Below, one piece after another: positions 18,438 to 27,434 of a stretch of 57,847 nt of DNA. Origin of the DNA: Pedobacter sp. GTDB lineage: Bacteria > Bacteroidota > Bacteroidia > Sphingobacteriales > Sphingobacteriaceae. Under the pieces are notes generated by a model. That model was given only the letters and a program-made list of their open reading frames with translations, was not told the origin of the DNA and searched no databases. How positions within the stretch are numbered: the first letter of the stretch is position 1; each line of letters opens with the position of its first letter. Made by a program: the position numbers and the translations under genes. The stretch spans positions 1 through 57,847 of the forward strand of contig JANXVH010000008.1 of the NCBI GenBank assembly GCA_025351765.1, given 5' to 3'.

Positions 18438-19115
18438 ATGTGCGCAAAATTAGAAAAACAAAACATTGATAAAATAACTTATGAAGGCCTTTTACAGGGC
18501 AATAAGGACTGGGTTGCTGCCACTTTAGCAGAAGATCCGGATTATTTTAAACGTCTTTCTGCAGGTCAGAAGCCACCTATTCTTTGGATTGGTTGTTCTG
18601 ACAGTAGGGTTCCCGCAAATCAAATCACCAATACCAATCCAGGAGATATTTTTGTCCATAGAAATATTGCCAACGTAGTAGTACATACAGATATGAACAT
18701 GCTGAGCGTGCTTGATTATGCAGTTAACGTATTGGAGGTTGAACATGTGATAGTATGTGGACATTACGGTTGCGGTGGTGTTGAAGCTGCATTAAGCAAT
18801 AAGCAATTCGGAATTATAGATAACTGGTTAAGAAATATAAAGGATATATGTCGTTTACACTACCATGAGTTGGATCTAATTTCTGATCATAAGAAGAAAT
18901 GTGAGAGATTGGTTGAATTGAATGTTATTGAAGGCGTATTTAATTTGACTAAAACATCTATAGTCCAAAACCGTTGGGCTAATGGCAAAAAGCTAAGTCT
19001 TCATGGGTGGGCCTACAGTCTTGAAACAGGAATTATAACCGATCTGGGAGTAACCTGTGAATCAAATAACCACAATACCTCAGTCTTTAGAATTGATGGC
19101 CTAGATAAGATATAA
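18438..19115 (+). CDS. Beta-carbonic anhydrase
   Basis: A 225-residue enzyme interconverting CO2 and bicarbonate. Zinc ligands are C53 (in CSDSR, with the D55-R57 dyad), H109 and C112 (in CGHYGCGG). The C-terminal GWAYSLETGIITDLG is also typical. It lies six bases after the SulP gene and is followed by a strong bidirectional terminator. It probably keeps imported bicarbonate and CO2 in balance for carboxylases. Confidence 0.95.
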   Translation: MCAKLEKQNIDKITYEGLLQGNKDWVAATLAEDPDYFKRLSAGQKPPILWIGCSDSRVPANQITNTNPGDIFVHRNIANVVVHTDMNMLSVLDYAVNVLEVEHVIVCGHYGCGGVEAALSNKQFGIIDNWLRNIKDICRLHYHELDLISDHKKKCERLVELNVIEGVFNLTKTSIVQNRWANGKKLSLHGWAYSLETGIITDLGVTCESNNHNTSVFRIDGLDKI

Positions 19116-19116
19116 T

Positions 19117-19149
19117 AATAAAAGCTCCTGATATTCAGGAGCTTTTATT
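19117..19149. terminator. Bidirectional terminator between carbonic anhydrase and pruA
   Basis: A perfect 15-base inverted repeat, AATAAAAGCTCCTGA (19117-19131) and its complement (19135-19149), has a three-base loop, a GC core and A/T-rich ends. It can serve both converging genes. Confidence 0.92.
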
Positions 19150-19153
19150 GTAA

Positions 19154-20782
19154 TTAACCTAAAAATGGATATCTGTAATCCTTTGGGGGGTCAAAGGTTT
19201 CTTTTATGGTTCGCGGAGAAACCCACCTTAGCAAATTGATCATAGACCCTGCCTTATCATTAGTGCCCGAACCCCTGGCTCCGCCGAATGGTTGTTGTCC
19301 CACAACCGCACCAGTGCATTTATCATTGATGTAAAAATTTCCCGCTGCATTTTTTAATCTTGTAGAAGCTTTTTCAATAGCATAACGATCTTGTGCAATA
19401 AATGCGCCAGTTAAGGCATAAATAGAAGTAGTGTCAATTATGTCGAGAATGGCATCAAAGTCTTCATCTTCATATATGTAGACTGTAAGAACAGGTCCAA
19501 ATAACTCTTCGCACATCGTAACATAATATGGGTCTTTTACAACGATAACAGTAGGTTCAATAAACCAACCATTTGATTTGTCATAGTTGCCACCGGCAAT
19601 TATTTCGACAGTTTTGTCTTCTCTAGCAGCATCAATATATTTTGCAAGTTTGTCGAATGACTTCTCGTCGATCACTGCATTTATAAAATTACTAAAATCT
19701 TCGGTTCCACCCATTTTAAATGTAGCTAGATCACGAAGCATATTTTCTTTAATCTTTGGCCAAAGACTGGCCGCAATGTATACCCTTGAAGCGGCGGAAC
19801 ATTTCTGGCCCTGGTATTCAAAAGCACCTCTAACGATAGCTGTACTAGCCACATCTACGTCAGCCGATTCATGAACAAGGATAAAGTCTTTCCCTCCTGT
19901 TTCCCCAACAATACGAGGGTAAGTTTTGTATTTGTGGATATTATTTCCAATTGTTTTCCAAATATTCTGAAATACTGCTGTAGAACCTGTAAAATGTATT
20001 CCCGCAAAATCTGTATGATTAAATATTACTTCCCCCGCTTCTGGCCCGTCAACATATATCAGGTTAATTACACCATCTGGTAACCCAGCTTCCCTGAATA
20101 TTTTCATAATAACATTGGCCGCAAATACTTGGGTATCGGCAGGCTTCCACACAATTACATTTCCCATCATGGCAGCAGATGCTGGCAAATTACCAGCAAT
20201 GGCTGTAAAATTGAATGGCGTAAGCGCAAAAACGAATCCTTCAAGTGGACGTTGTTCAATTCTGTTCCATGAGCCCCTAGGAGAGACTGGTGGTTGTTGT
20301 TTGTATATATCTGTCATGTACGCAACGTTGAAGCGTAAAAAGTCAATAAACTCACAAGCAGAATCAATCTCGGCTTGGTAGGCATTTTTACTCTGCCCAA
20401 GCATGGTGGCTGCGTTTAACTTATAACGATAAGGCCCAGCAATTAGATCGGCTGCCTTTAAAAAAATTGCGGCACGGTGTTCCCAGGCTAAATTTTCCCA
20501 ATCTGATTTTGCCGCCAAAGCCGCGTCGATGGCATCTTTAACATGAGTTTTGTTACCTATACTGTAATGTCCGAGAATATGTTTATGATCATGTGGTGGA
20601 GAAAGTCTGCCTTTTTTTTCAGTATGGATTTGCTGATTTCCAATATACATTGGTATTTCAATTTGTTTGGAGCGGGCGTCTGCCAGGGCAGTTTTCAAAA
20701 GTTCGCGTTCTTTGCTACCCGGAGCATAAGCTAATATAGCCTCGTTTATGGGGGCAGGTACGTTAAAAAATCCTTTAAGCAT
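19154..20782 (-). CDS. pruA: L-glutamate gamma-semialdehyde (1-pyrroline-5-carboxylate) dehydrogenase
   Basis: A 542-residue aldehyde dehydrogenase that oxidises glutamate semialdehyde to glutamate with NAD, the last step of proline breakdown. It shows FTGSTAVFQNIWK (cofactor loop), VGETGGKDF with the general base Glu, GQKCSAASRVY with the catalytic Cys, and the ending PRTIKETFDPPKDYRYPF. The ATG at 20782 (MLKGFFNVPAP) matches homologues; an earlier in-frame start adds seven residues. No proline dehydrogenase gene is adjacent. Confidence 0.95.
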   Translation of the reverse strand: MLKGFFNVPAPINEAILAYAPGSKERELLKTALADARSKQIEIPMYIGNQQIHTEKKGRLSPPHDHKHILGHYSIGNKTHVKDAIDAALAAKSDWENLAWEHRAAIFLKAADLIAGPYRYKLNAATMLGQSKNAYQAEIDSACEFIDFLRFNVAYMTDIYKQQPPVSPRGSWNRIEQRPLEGFVFALTPFNFTAIAGNLPASAAMMGNVIVWKPADTQVFAANVIMKIFREAGLPDGVINLIYVDGPEAGEVIFNHTDFAGIHFTGSTAVFQNIWKTIGNNIHKYKTYPRIVGETGGKDFILVHESADVDVASTAIVRGAFEYQGQKCSAASRVYIAASLWPKIKENMLRDLATFKMGGTEDFSNFINAVIDEKSFDKLAKYIDAAREDKTVEIIAGGNYDKSNGWFIEPTVIVVKDPYYVTMCEELFGPVLTVYIYEDEDFDAILDIIDTTSIYALTGAFIAQDRYAIEKASTRLKNAAGNFYINDKCTGAVVGQQPFGGARGSGTNDKAGSMINLLRWVSPRTIKETFDPPKDYRYPFLG

Positions 20783-20852
20783 AATAATCACTGTTAGTTG
20801 CACAAAGATAGTTAATTGCCGCCCTTTGCGTTACACAATGACTAATAATTCT

Positions 20853-20860
20853 TATTTTTG
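20853..20860 (+). promoter_or_regulatory. -7 box immediately upstream of lpxK
   Basis: TATTTTTG matches TAnnTTTG and ends nine bases before the lpxK ATG; TTTG at 20825-20828 could be the -33 element at a long spacing of 24. The transcript would have almost no leader. Confidence 0.45.
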
Positions 20861-20869
20861 AGCACTTAC

Positions 20870-21922
20870 ATGGGCACCTACTTTAGATTATTGCTTATTC
20901 CTTTTTCTTTGTTCTATGGTATAATTATCATAGTCAGGAATTGGCTTTTTGATATTGGTTTTTTCAAATCAAAAGTATTTGATATTCCAGTAATCTGCGT
21001 AGGTAATCTTGCAATTGGGGGGTCAGGGAAAACACCTGTAGTGGAGTATTTAGTTTCTATACTTGATGGCAAAAAGATAGCCATTTTAAGCAGGGGATAT
21101 GGAAGGCACACAAAAGGCTTTATAAAAGCAGATGAAACTGCTACTGCAAATACAATTGGAGACGAACCACTTCAATATTATAGTAAATTTAATAAGCTCG
21201 TAACTGTTGCAGTTTGTGAAGACCGGGTTAAAGGAATAAATTTATTAAAAAATACGCACGATCTAATTATTCTGGATGACGCATTCCAACACCGTTGGGT
21301 AAAGCCTGGTTTTAATATTTTGCTTTTCGAGTATTCAAAGCTTCTCAAGCCGAAATTTCTATTGCCTGCTGGAGATTTGCGAGAACCTTTTGGTAATTAT
21401 AAAAGAGCAGAGGTTATCCTCGTTACAAAATCTCCAAAATTAGATGAAGAGAAGAGAGGGGAAGTAGTAAGCATGTTTTCAGGACTTAGAGAGAACGTGT
21501 TTTTCTCTTCGATCGAATATAAATCTCTGGTTTCGGTATTTAAGGATGGAAAGATTGCATGCTTAGAGAGCATTGACAGCATATATCTTTTAACGGGTAT
21601 AGCCAACCCTATCCCCCTTAGAGATTATTTAACCAAAAGTCTGGCTAATGTATATCATCATGAATATCCGGATCACCATCAGTTTACAAGAAGAAATATC
21701 TACCGTCTCAAAGATGAGTTCAATGCTGATCAATCGAAAAATAAAATAATACTCACAACTGAAAAAGACTCACAGCGTTTATTAGATGCTGCGATAAAAG
21801 GATTACTTTTAGATTTTCCTGTGTTTTACCTGCCAATTGTTATTGTTCCAGATAAAGAAGACAAGGATACATTTGATCAAATGATTTTAAATTATGTTTC
21901 AAGCACTACACGAAACCGTTGA
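20870..21922 (+). CDS. lpxK: Tetraacyldisaccharide 4'-kinase
   Basis: A 350-residue inner-membrane kinase of lipid A synthesis that phosphorylates the 4' position of the tetraacyl disaccharide. A hydrophobic N-terminus (LLLIPFSLFYGIIIIVRNWL) is followed by the P-loop GNLAIGGSGKTPVVEYL, ILSRGYGRHTKGF and LDDAFQHRWVKP. The ATG at 20870 is chosen because the upstream TTG lies inside the -7 box. Its 3' end overlaps the next gene by 29 bases. Confidence 0.93.
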   Translation: MGTYFRLLLIPFSLFYGIIIIVRNWLFDIGFFKSKVFDIPVICVGNLAIGGSGKTPVVEYLVSILDGKKIAILSRGYGRHTKGFIKADETATANTIGDEPLQYYSKFNKLVTVAVCEDRVKGINLLKNTHDLIILDDAFQHRWVKPGFNILLFEYSKLLKPKFLLPAGDLREPFGNYKRAEVILVTKSPKLDEEKRGEVVSMFSGLRENVFFSSIEYKSLVSVFKDGKIACLESIDSIYLLTGIANPIPLRDYLTKSLANVYHHEYPDHHQFTRRNIYRLKDEFNADQSKNKIILTTEKDSQRLLDAAIKGLLLDFPVFYLPIVIVPDKEDKDTFDQMILNYVSSTTRNR

Positions 21923-22709
21923 ATACATTAGAAGAAAAACGAATAACTTCCAGCCGGAGATTGGAATAGTCCTAGGAACTGGATTAGGAGGCTTGGTAAA
22001 TGATATAGAAGTCGAATACCAAATTATGTATTCCAATATTCCGAATTTCCCCATCTCTACATTGGAATTCCATTCTGGCAAGCTTATTTTCGGTAAGCTA
22101 AATGGCAAATCGGTAATTGCCATGCAAGGACGTCTTCATTATTATGAAGGATATAGCATGCAGCAGATTACTTTTCCAATACGGACATTGAAAGTATTAG
22201 GCATAAAACATTTAATTGTTTCTAATGCTGCAGGGTCTTTAAATCCTGACTTTAAGAAAGGCGATCTTATGATAATTAATGATCACATTAATTTACAGCC
22301 AGAAAGCCCACTTAGGGGGAGTAATGATGCCGACATGGGCCCTAGATTCCCAGATATGAGTCGGCCATATAATACCGACTTGATAAAAAAAGCGTTAGAA
22401 CTTGCCATCGACCACAACATTCGCTGTCATCAAGGCGTTTACATAGCCGTGACTGGTCCTAATTTAGAAACAAAGGCAGAATATAAATACCTCAAAATAA
22501 TAGGGGGAGACGCAGTGGGAATGAGTACTGTGCCAGAAGTAATAGTTGCTAATCATATGAATATTCCTGTGTTTGCAATTTCCGTTTTAACTGACGAAGG
22601 TTTTTCGGAAATTTTACAACCCGTAAGCTTGGAAGAAATACTAGAAACAGCCCGCGCTGCCGAGCCTAAAATGACAAAAATATTGATCCAGTTAATATCA
22701 ACACTCTAA
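21894..22709 (+). CDS. punA: Purine nucleoside phosphorylase
   Basis: A 271-residue PNP of the trimeric type that splits inosine and guanosine with phosphate in purine salvage. Motifs include EIGIVLGTGLGGL (phosphate loop), MQGRLHYYEGYSMQQITFP, VSNAAGSLNPDFKKGD, and GDAVGMSTVPEVIVANHMNI. The start overlaps the lpxK end by 29 bases in another frame but is conserved in sequence. The stop overlaps the next ATG (TAATG), so lpxK-punA-porin is probably one transcript. Confidence 0.94.
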   Translation: MFQALHETVEYIRRKTNNFQPEIGIVLGTGLGGLVNDIEVEYQIMYSNIPNFPISTLEFHSGKLIFGKLNGKSVIAMQGRLHYYEGYSMQQITFPIRTLKVLGIKHLIVSNAAGSLNPDFKKGDLMIINDHINLQPESPLRGSNDADMGPRFPDMSRPYNTDLIKKALELAIDHNIRCHQGVYIAVTGPNLETKAEYKYLKIIGGDAVGMSTVPEVIVANHMNIPVFAISVLTDEGFSEILQPVSLEEILETARAAEPKMTKILIQLISTL

Positions 22710-24703
22710 TGTACAAAACTGCAGCCATTCTTTTGTTGTTCATATTTGCTATTAACTGTGACCCAGTTGCTGCACAAGATTTAAAAACGAAGGTAAATGA
22801 CAATAAAGAACTTGATTCGTTAAGAAAGGAAGAAGAAGAAGGTAAAGATTCGGTTATTTTTACATCTAGATATATAAGATATACTACTTTAAGACTTACC
22901 AAAGACAGTATACAGACGTTGCCCTTAGATACTACGCTTAAAGGATTTCATAATTTCAGCGTTCTTGTTCAGCCGAAAAGACCAACTGTTGGTTTGGGTA
23001 ATTTGGGACTAGCAGCAATGCCAATGCTTTTCGAACCCTTAAAAACTATTGGTTTTGATGCAGGTTTCCACGTTCTTGATTATTATGCTTTAACCCATGA
23101 TGACATAAAATATTATCAGGCACGTGCACCATTTACTAGTCTATACTATGTAAATGCCGGTGAAGTGGAACAGGTTTTTAAATTGATACATTCACAAAAC
23201 ATTAATAAAAATCTGAATGTTGGTTTAAATTTTAATAGGATAGGAGCCAATGGTAAATATAGGCATCAACGTGGGGACGATCTGAATGGTGTTTTTTTTT
23301 CCTGGTTTCAATCTCCTAATAAACGATATAACCTATGGACGAACGCAATTTTTAATACGCTGAAAGCTGAAGAAAACGGTTCTTTGCCAAATGACACTAT
23401 TTATCGTAATCAACCATTTAAAATAGATAGGCAGGCTGAAGTTATTCGCTTGGAAAGTGCTAAAAGGTTGTATAGACAATCTTCATTTTTAATCAAACAG
23501 ACTTATTTTGTCGGACGTATAGATAGTGCGGCAGAAGGAACCAGCAAAAAAATAATACCCACTAACAAGATTGGTTACACTTTTAGGTATGATGCTAATT
23601 CCTATTCCTTTAAAAAGGATGAGGATGATGATAATAGTGTAATTCCAAGAGGAATGGCAGATAGTACCTTCACTAATGATAGCACAAAATACAATCATGT
23701 GCAAAATGAATTTATTTACAGCTTTTTTCTTCGGGCGAAATCTACTTCATTCAATAAAAACGAAATAAAGTTAGACGCAGGAATCAGACATGATTTTTAT
23801 AATTACAGCCAATCGGTACTTTATAAAGATCGTGTTAACTATTACGACTATAATGCTTCTTTCCAAAATATAACGCTACTTGGCTCCGCGGGCTATCGCC
23901 TGAGCAATAGAATTGATCTAAATGTAGACCTTCAGCAGATTTTTCAAGGAAGAAATATAGGAGATTTTCTTTACGAAGCTAAAAGTAATGTATTACTTAG
24001 TAAGTCTGTAGGCCGTATTGTTCTTGGCGCCTATTTTCAGAATAAATCTCCAGAGGAGGTATATGCAAGGTATTTTGGCAACCATTATAACTGGGACAGA
24101 AGTTTTGACCGCACAAAGACTATAAATTTTTCCTTTAATTATTTAAATGATAAACTGAATCTGGACGCAGGGGCGCAGTATTATTTGGTCAATAATTATC
24201 TGTATTTCCAAAAAGACGGAGACACCGGAATTTTGCCAGCACAATCTGCAGCGCCAATTAACATGTTAAAATTATCTCTAGGTAAAAAGATAAAGTTAGG
24301 GAAGTTTAATTTAGATGCCTATGTTGTTTACCAAAAAACTGATAATCCCGGTATTTTGCGGACTCCCGAAGTTTACACCTTTAATAGTTTTTATCTGGAT
24401 CAAACTTTTTTCAAAGTATTAAAAACAAATATCGGTTTTGATGTAAGATACAATACTTCATATTCGAATTATTCTTACTCTCCAGCTGCAGGACAATTTT
24501 ATGTTGGTTCATCAGAAAAATTTCATACTACTCCGATAGTTGATGTGTGGCTTAAGGCAAGTTTACGTAAAGCGAACTTATTTGTTAAGTGCGACTATGT
24601 AAATCAAGGGCTAATTCAGAAGGGATATTATTCTGTTAACAGATATCCAATGCAAGACAAGATTTTGTTTAAATTCGGAGTGATGTGGAACTTCTACGAC
24701 TAA
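22709..24703 (+). CDS. Bacteroidota 'putative porin' outer-membrane protein
   Basis: A 664-residue protein with a signal peptide (LLLFIFAINCDPVAAQ, cleavage after about residue 23) followed by sequence with alternating aromatic and polar residues, typical of a large beta-barrel, ending in an aromatic pair before the last charged residue (FGVMWNFYD). It resembles the large family annotated as 'putative porin' in Bacteroidota. The substrate is unknown; the fusion of its start with punA suggests nucleoside-related uptake but that is speculative. Confidence 0.75.
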   Translation: MYKTAAILLLFIFAINCDPVAAQDLKTKVNDNKELDSLRKEEEEGKDSVIFTSRYIRYTTLRLTKDSIQTLPLDTTLKGFHNFSVLVQPKRPTVGLGNLGLAAMPMLFEPLKTIGFDAGFHVLDYYALTHDDIKYYQARAPFTSLYYVNAGEVEQVFKLIHSQNINKNLNVGLNFNRIGANGKYRHQRGDDLNGVFFSWFQSPNKRYNLWTNAIFNTLKAEENGSLPNDTIYRNQPFKIDRQAEVIRLESAKRLYRQSSFLIKQTYFVGRIDSAAEGTSKKIIPTNKIGYTFRYDANSYSFKKDEDDDNSVIPRGMADSTFTNDSTKYNHVQNEFIYSFFLRAKSTSFNKNEIKLDAGIRHDFYNYSQSVLYKDRVNYYDYNASFQNITLLGSAGYRLSNRIDLNVDLQQIFQGRNIGDFLYEAKSNVLLSKSVGRIVLGAYFQNKSPEEVYARYFGNHYNWDRSFDRTKTINFSFNYLNDKLNLDAGAQYYLVNNYLYFQKDGDTGILPAQSAAPINMLKLSLGKKIKLGKFNLDAYVVYQKTDNPGILRTPEVYTFNSFYLDQTFFKVLKTNIGFDVRYNTSYSNYSYSPAAGQFYVGSSEKFHTTPIVDVWLKASLRKANLFVKCDYVNQGLIQKGYYSVNRYPMQDKILFKFGVMWNFYD

Positions 24704-24719
24704 TCATTTTTGCTATTAT

Positions 24720-25982
24720 TTAAGTTTTCTGATGTTTCTTTTTAGCTGCTGGGAATAGCACATTGTTTAAGATTAATCTATACCCAGGCGAGTTAGGATG
24801 AAGATTAAGATCGGTAGTGGGATCGCCAACTTGATGTTGATAATCCTCCGGATCATGCCCGCCATAAAACGTAAAACGTCCTTTGCCAATTTCGCCATTT
24901 AGGTATCTAACTTCTTCTGCGCCTTTGTTCTCACCCAAAACAGTAACACTGGGTTTTACAAGTCTTTTTTTAAACGCTGTAGTTTGCCCCATAAATCCTT
25001 TGATTACTTTATCATGATTTTGAGTCAGCATAGTTGGAACCAGATCCCATTTTGCAGAAAAATCGAATAATGTAAAGAAATCATTGCTTTGGTTAAGTAT
25101 TCTTGTCTGGGTAACATCAATATCCGAAAACTCATAATTTGAAGGATTAACATCCAATTTAAAATCCTTAAATGCAACTGTATTATTGAAGTTTAGCTTA
25201 GACTGTGCTTGTGGGTCGGCAGCATCTCCATCAAACATACTTTCGCATATATCTACCCCATCAGCACTGAGTGCTATGTCAAAGCTATCTGTTCCTGAGC
25301 ACATTGCAAACAAAAATCCACCTCCGGAGCAAAAGTCCTTTATCCTTTTGGCAACAGCTAACTTCATTTGAGATACCTTAGTAAACCCATTTTTTTTGGC
25401 GGTTGTTTCTTGGTTTTTTACATCATCCCTATACCAAGTAGCATTCCTAAAAGCAGTCCAAAATCTGCCATATTGGCCGGTAAAATCCTCGTGGTGAAGA
25501 TGTAACCAGTCATAGCCGGCAAGTTTGTCTTTTAAAACGTCATCATCGTAGATAACATCATAGGGAATTTCAGCATAAGTAAGTACCATAGTCACTGCAT
25601 CATCCCATGGTAATTTGCTTTTTGGTGAATAAACAGCCATTTTTGGCGCTTTTTCCAACTTCACAACCTCCATATTTACTTGAGGGTCACTTATTTCATT
25701 AAGAATAGAAGTCACTTTTACATCTGTAAGTACCTGATAGGACACACCTCTGGTTTTGCATTCATCTTCAACAATTTTACTATATCCAATTAAAAAGCTT
25801 CCCCCCCTGTAGTTTAATAACCAGCTTACTTCAGCTTGATTTTTAATGCTCCAGTAAGCAATCCCATATGCCTTTAAATGATTTTTCTGATCTTCATCCA
25901 TAAAGATCAAAATTGAGGAGGCTTTAAGCGCAATTGTTAAAACTACCAATAAAAAAGTAAGTAAGAATTTTTTATATATCAT
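24720..25982 (-). CDS. Conserved secreted Bacteroidota protein, often labelled asparagine synthetase B
   Basis: A 420-residue protein with a signal peptide (FLLTFLLVVLTIALKAS). Homologues in this phylum often carry the automatic name asparagine synthetase B, but I see neither a Cys2 glutaminase N-terminus nor the SGGxDS ATP loop, and export is incompatible with that role. The central part has a glutamine-amidotransferase-like look (YDWLHLHHEDFTG, GGGFLFAMCSGTDSFDIAL with a Cys, GRFTFYGGHDPEDYQHQVG). A role in periplasmic peptide or glycan chemistry is possible. It converges on the porin gene with only 16 bases between stops. Confidence 0.6.
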   Translation of the reverse strand: MIYKKFLLTFLLVVLTIALKASSILIFMDEDQKNHLKAYGIAYWSIKNQAEVSWLLNYRGGSFLIGYSKIVEDECKTRGVSYQVLTDVKVTSILNEISDPQVNMEVVKLEKAPKMAVYSPKSKLPWDDAVTMVLTYAEIPYDVIYDDDVLKDKLAGYDWLHLHHEDFTGQYGRFWTAFRNATWYRDDVKNQETTAKKNGFTKVSQMKLAVAKRIKDFCSGGGFLFAMCSGTDSFDIALSADGVDICESMFDGDAADPQAQSKLNFNNTVAFKDFKLDVNPSNYEFSDIDVTQTRILNQSNDFFTLFDFSAKWDLVPTMLTQNHDKVIKGFMGQTTAFKKRLVKPSVTVLGENKGAEEVRYLNGEIGKGRFTFYGGHDPEDYQHQVGDPTTDLNLHPNSPGYRLILNNVLFPAAKKKHQKT

Positions 25983-26033
25983 AGGTTTCTAGCTGTGAAT
26001 ATAACTTTTTTTAAAAATAAAAAGTATTTTATC

Positions 26034-26041
26034 TAAGTTTG
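26034..26041 (+). promoter_or_regulatory. -7 box upstream of ppiB
   Basis: TAAGTTTG matches TAnnTTTG and ends 19 bases before the ATG of the cyclophilin gene. The wider context TTTTATCTAAGTTTG is repeated exactly before the phosphoribosyltransferase gene at 38273-38287. No clear -33 TTTG was seen. Confidence 0.45.
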
Positions 26042-26060
26042 CCGTTCACAAAAAACTATC

Positions 26061-26522
26061 ATGAGTAAAGCGATAATTAAAACAGAGAAAGGTAATATGA
26101 CTGTTGAATTTTATGAACAGGATGCACCAATTGCAGTTGCTAACTTCAAAAAATTAGCAAGTGAAGGATTTTATGACGGAATAACTTTTCATCGCGTTAT
26201 TCCTAATTTCATGATTCAAGGCGGGTGTCCCAATTCGAAAGACCCAAATAAAGCCCATCTGGCTGGAACTGGCGGACCAGGCTATAAGATCGATTGCGAA
26301 CTTACTGGAGAAAACCAATACCATGATCGTGGTGTACTTTCCATGGCACATTCTGGTAGAAATACAGGTGGATCACAGTTTTTTATCTGTCATAGTAGAA
26401 CAAACACTGCACATTTAGACAGAAACCATACCTGTTTCGGGAAAGTGGTAGAAAATGTAGATATTGTGGACGATATTAAACAAGGAGATAAGATTTTAGG
26501 TATTGAAGTATTGGAAGATTAA
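26061..26522 (+). CDS. ppiB: Cyclophilin-type peptidyl-prolyl isomerase
   Basis: A 153-residue cytosolic cyclophilin without a signal peptide that catalyses cis-trans isomerisation of prolyl bonds. It has FHRVIPNFMIQGGCP with the catalytic Arg, GVLSMAHSGRNTGGSQFFIC, and HLDRNHTCFGKVVENVDIVD. The length is normal for a minimal cyclophilin. The DUF5606 gene follows after 27 bases. Confidence 0.95.
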   Translation: MSKAIIKTEKGNMTVEFYEQDAPIAVANFKKLASEGFYDGITFHRVIPNFMIQGGCPNSKDPNKAHLAGTGGPGYKIDCELTGENQYHDRGVLSMAHSGRNTGGSQFFICHSRTNTAHLDRNHTCFGKVVENVDIVDDIKQGDKILGIEVLED

Positions 26523-26549
26523 TTCTGAACTTCTCAAAAAATAAATGAT

Positions 26550-27089
26550 ATGAATTTAAGAGGAATAGTAGCAGTATCAGGCAGACCCGGTCTGTTTAAA
26601 CTAGTTGGACAAAACAAGGGTGGGTATGTTTTAGAAAGTCTTGATGCCCAAAAAGTTAAGATAGTTGCCAATATCACTACAACTAAGCTGGCATCGCTTG
26701 AAGATATAACTATTTATGGTGAAGATGATGATCTGAAGCTGGTTGATGTTCTTACTAATATTACAGCTGCTAAAGTTACTGTTCCGGATGCAAAATCTGA
26801 TGCTAACGCATTAAAGTCTTTTTTTGAAACTGTTGCACCTAATCACGACCAGGAAAAGGTGTATATTTCTGATATGAAGAAAATTATAACTTGGTACCAT
26901 TTGCTAAAAGAGTTGCCTCTATTTACTGAAACAGCTACTCCAGTAGATGCAGATCAGGAATCAGTTAAAACCGAAGATAAAGTAGAGAAAAAGATTAAAG
27001 CTACTCCAAAGCCATCGAATACTAAGGCGCCAGCGAAGACAGCTCAGCCAGCAAAAAAAGCTAGCATGACCAGTAAGAAAGGAGTTTAA
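26550..27089 (+). CDS. DUF5606 domain protein
   Basis: A 179-residue protein of a Bacteroidota family with no known role. The conserved N-terminal 125 residues begin MNLRGIVAVSGRPGLFKLVG and include GGYVLESLDAQKVKI and the helical segment VYISDMKKIITWYHLLKEL. From about residue 130 it changes to a lysine/proline/alanine/threonine-rich disordered tail. It is probably cotranscribed with ppiB and ends at a terminator. Confidence 0.8.
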   Translation: MNLRGIVAVSGRPGLFKLVGQNKGGYVLESLDAQKVKIVANITTTKLASLEDITIYGEDDDLKLVDVLTNITAAKVTVPDAKSDANALKSFFETVAPNHDQEKVYISDMKKIITWYHLLKELPLFTETATPVDADQESVKTEDKVEKKIKATPKPSNTKAPAKTAQPAKKASMTSKKGV

Positions 27090-27109
27090 CATTTAATAAT
27101 AAGAATTTA

Positions 27110-27138
27110 AACGGTACCCATAAGGTGCCGTTTTTTTT
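27110..27138 (+). terminator. Rho-independent terminator after the DUF5606 gene
   Basis: AACGGTACC pairs with GGTGCCGTT (one G-U pair) around a five-base loop, followed by a run of eight T including the stem end. Confidence 0.9.
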
Positions 27139-27186
27139 GTGATTTAAAGTAGTGTTTTCATTCTAATAAAATTCCTATCTTTCACA

Positions 27187-27420
27187 ATGGAACCTTTTGA
27201 TATTCTTGTAACTATAAATGAAAAAGAGAAAAGCTTTCTAGTAATTCCCTCGGCCGATGAAGATAAGTTTCATTTGTTTTATGGGCTTCAAAGTCTTGGA
27301 CATATAACACCAAAACTTACTAATGGCATAACTACCTGGAATGCTGAAAATGAAATGCCAGATGAGTTATTGGCACAAATTGCGGATGAAATTGTCAGAA
27401 ATATTATTGAAAAAGGTTAA
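27187..27420 (+). CDS. Small conserved-looking hypothetical protein
   Basis: A 77-residue acidic protein (MEPFDILVTINEKEKSFLVI, ending EIVRNIIEKG). The pattern of beta strands followed by a helix suggests a compact fold. TATCTTTC, near the -7 consensus, sits four bases before the ATG. It ends 14 bases before the next gene and may share its mRNA. The family was not recognised. Confidence 0.6.
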   Translation: MEPFDILVTINEKEKSFLVIPSADEDKFHLFYGLQSLGHITPKLTNGITTWNAENEMPDELLAQIADEIVRNIIEKG

Positions 27421-27434
27421 CACTTAAATTGGTT

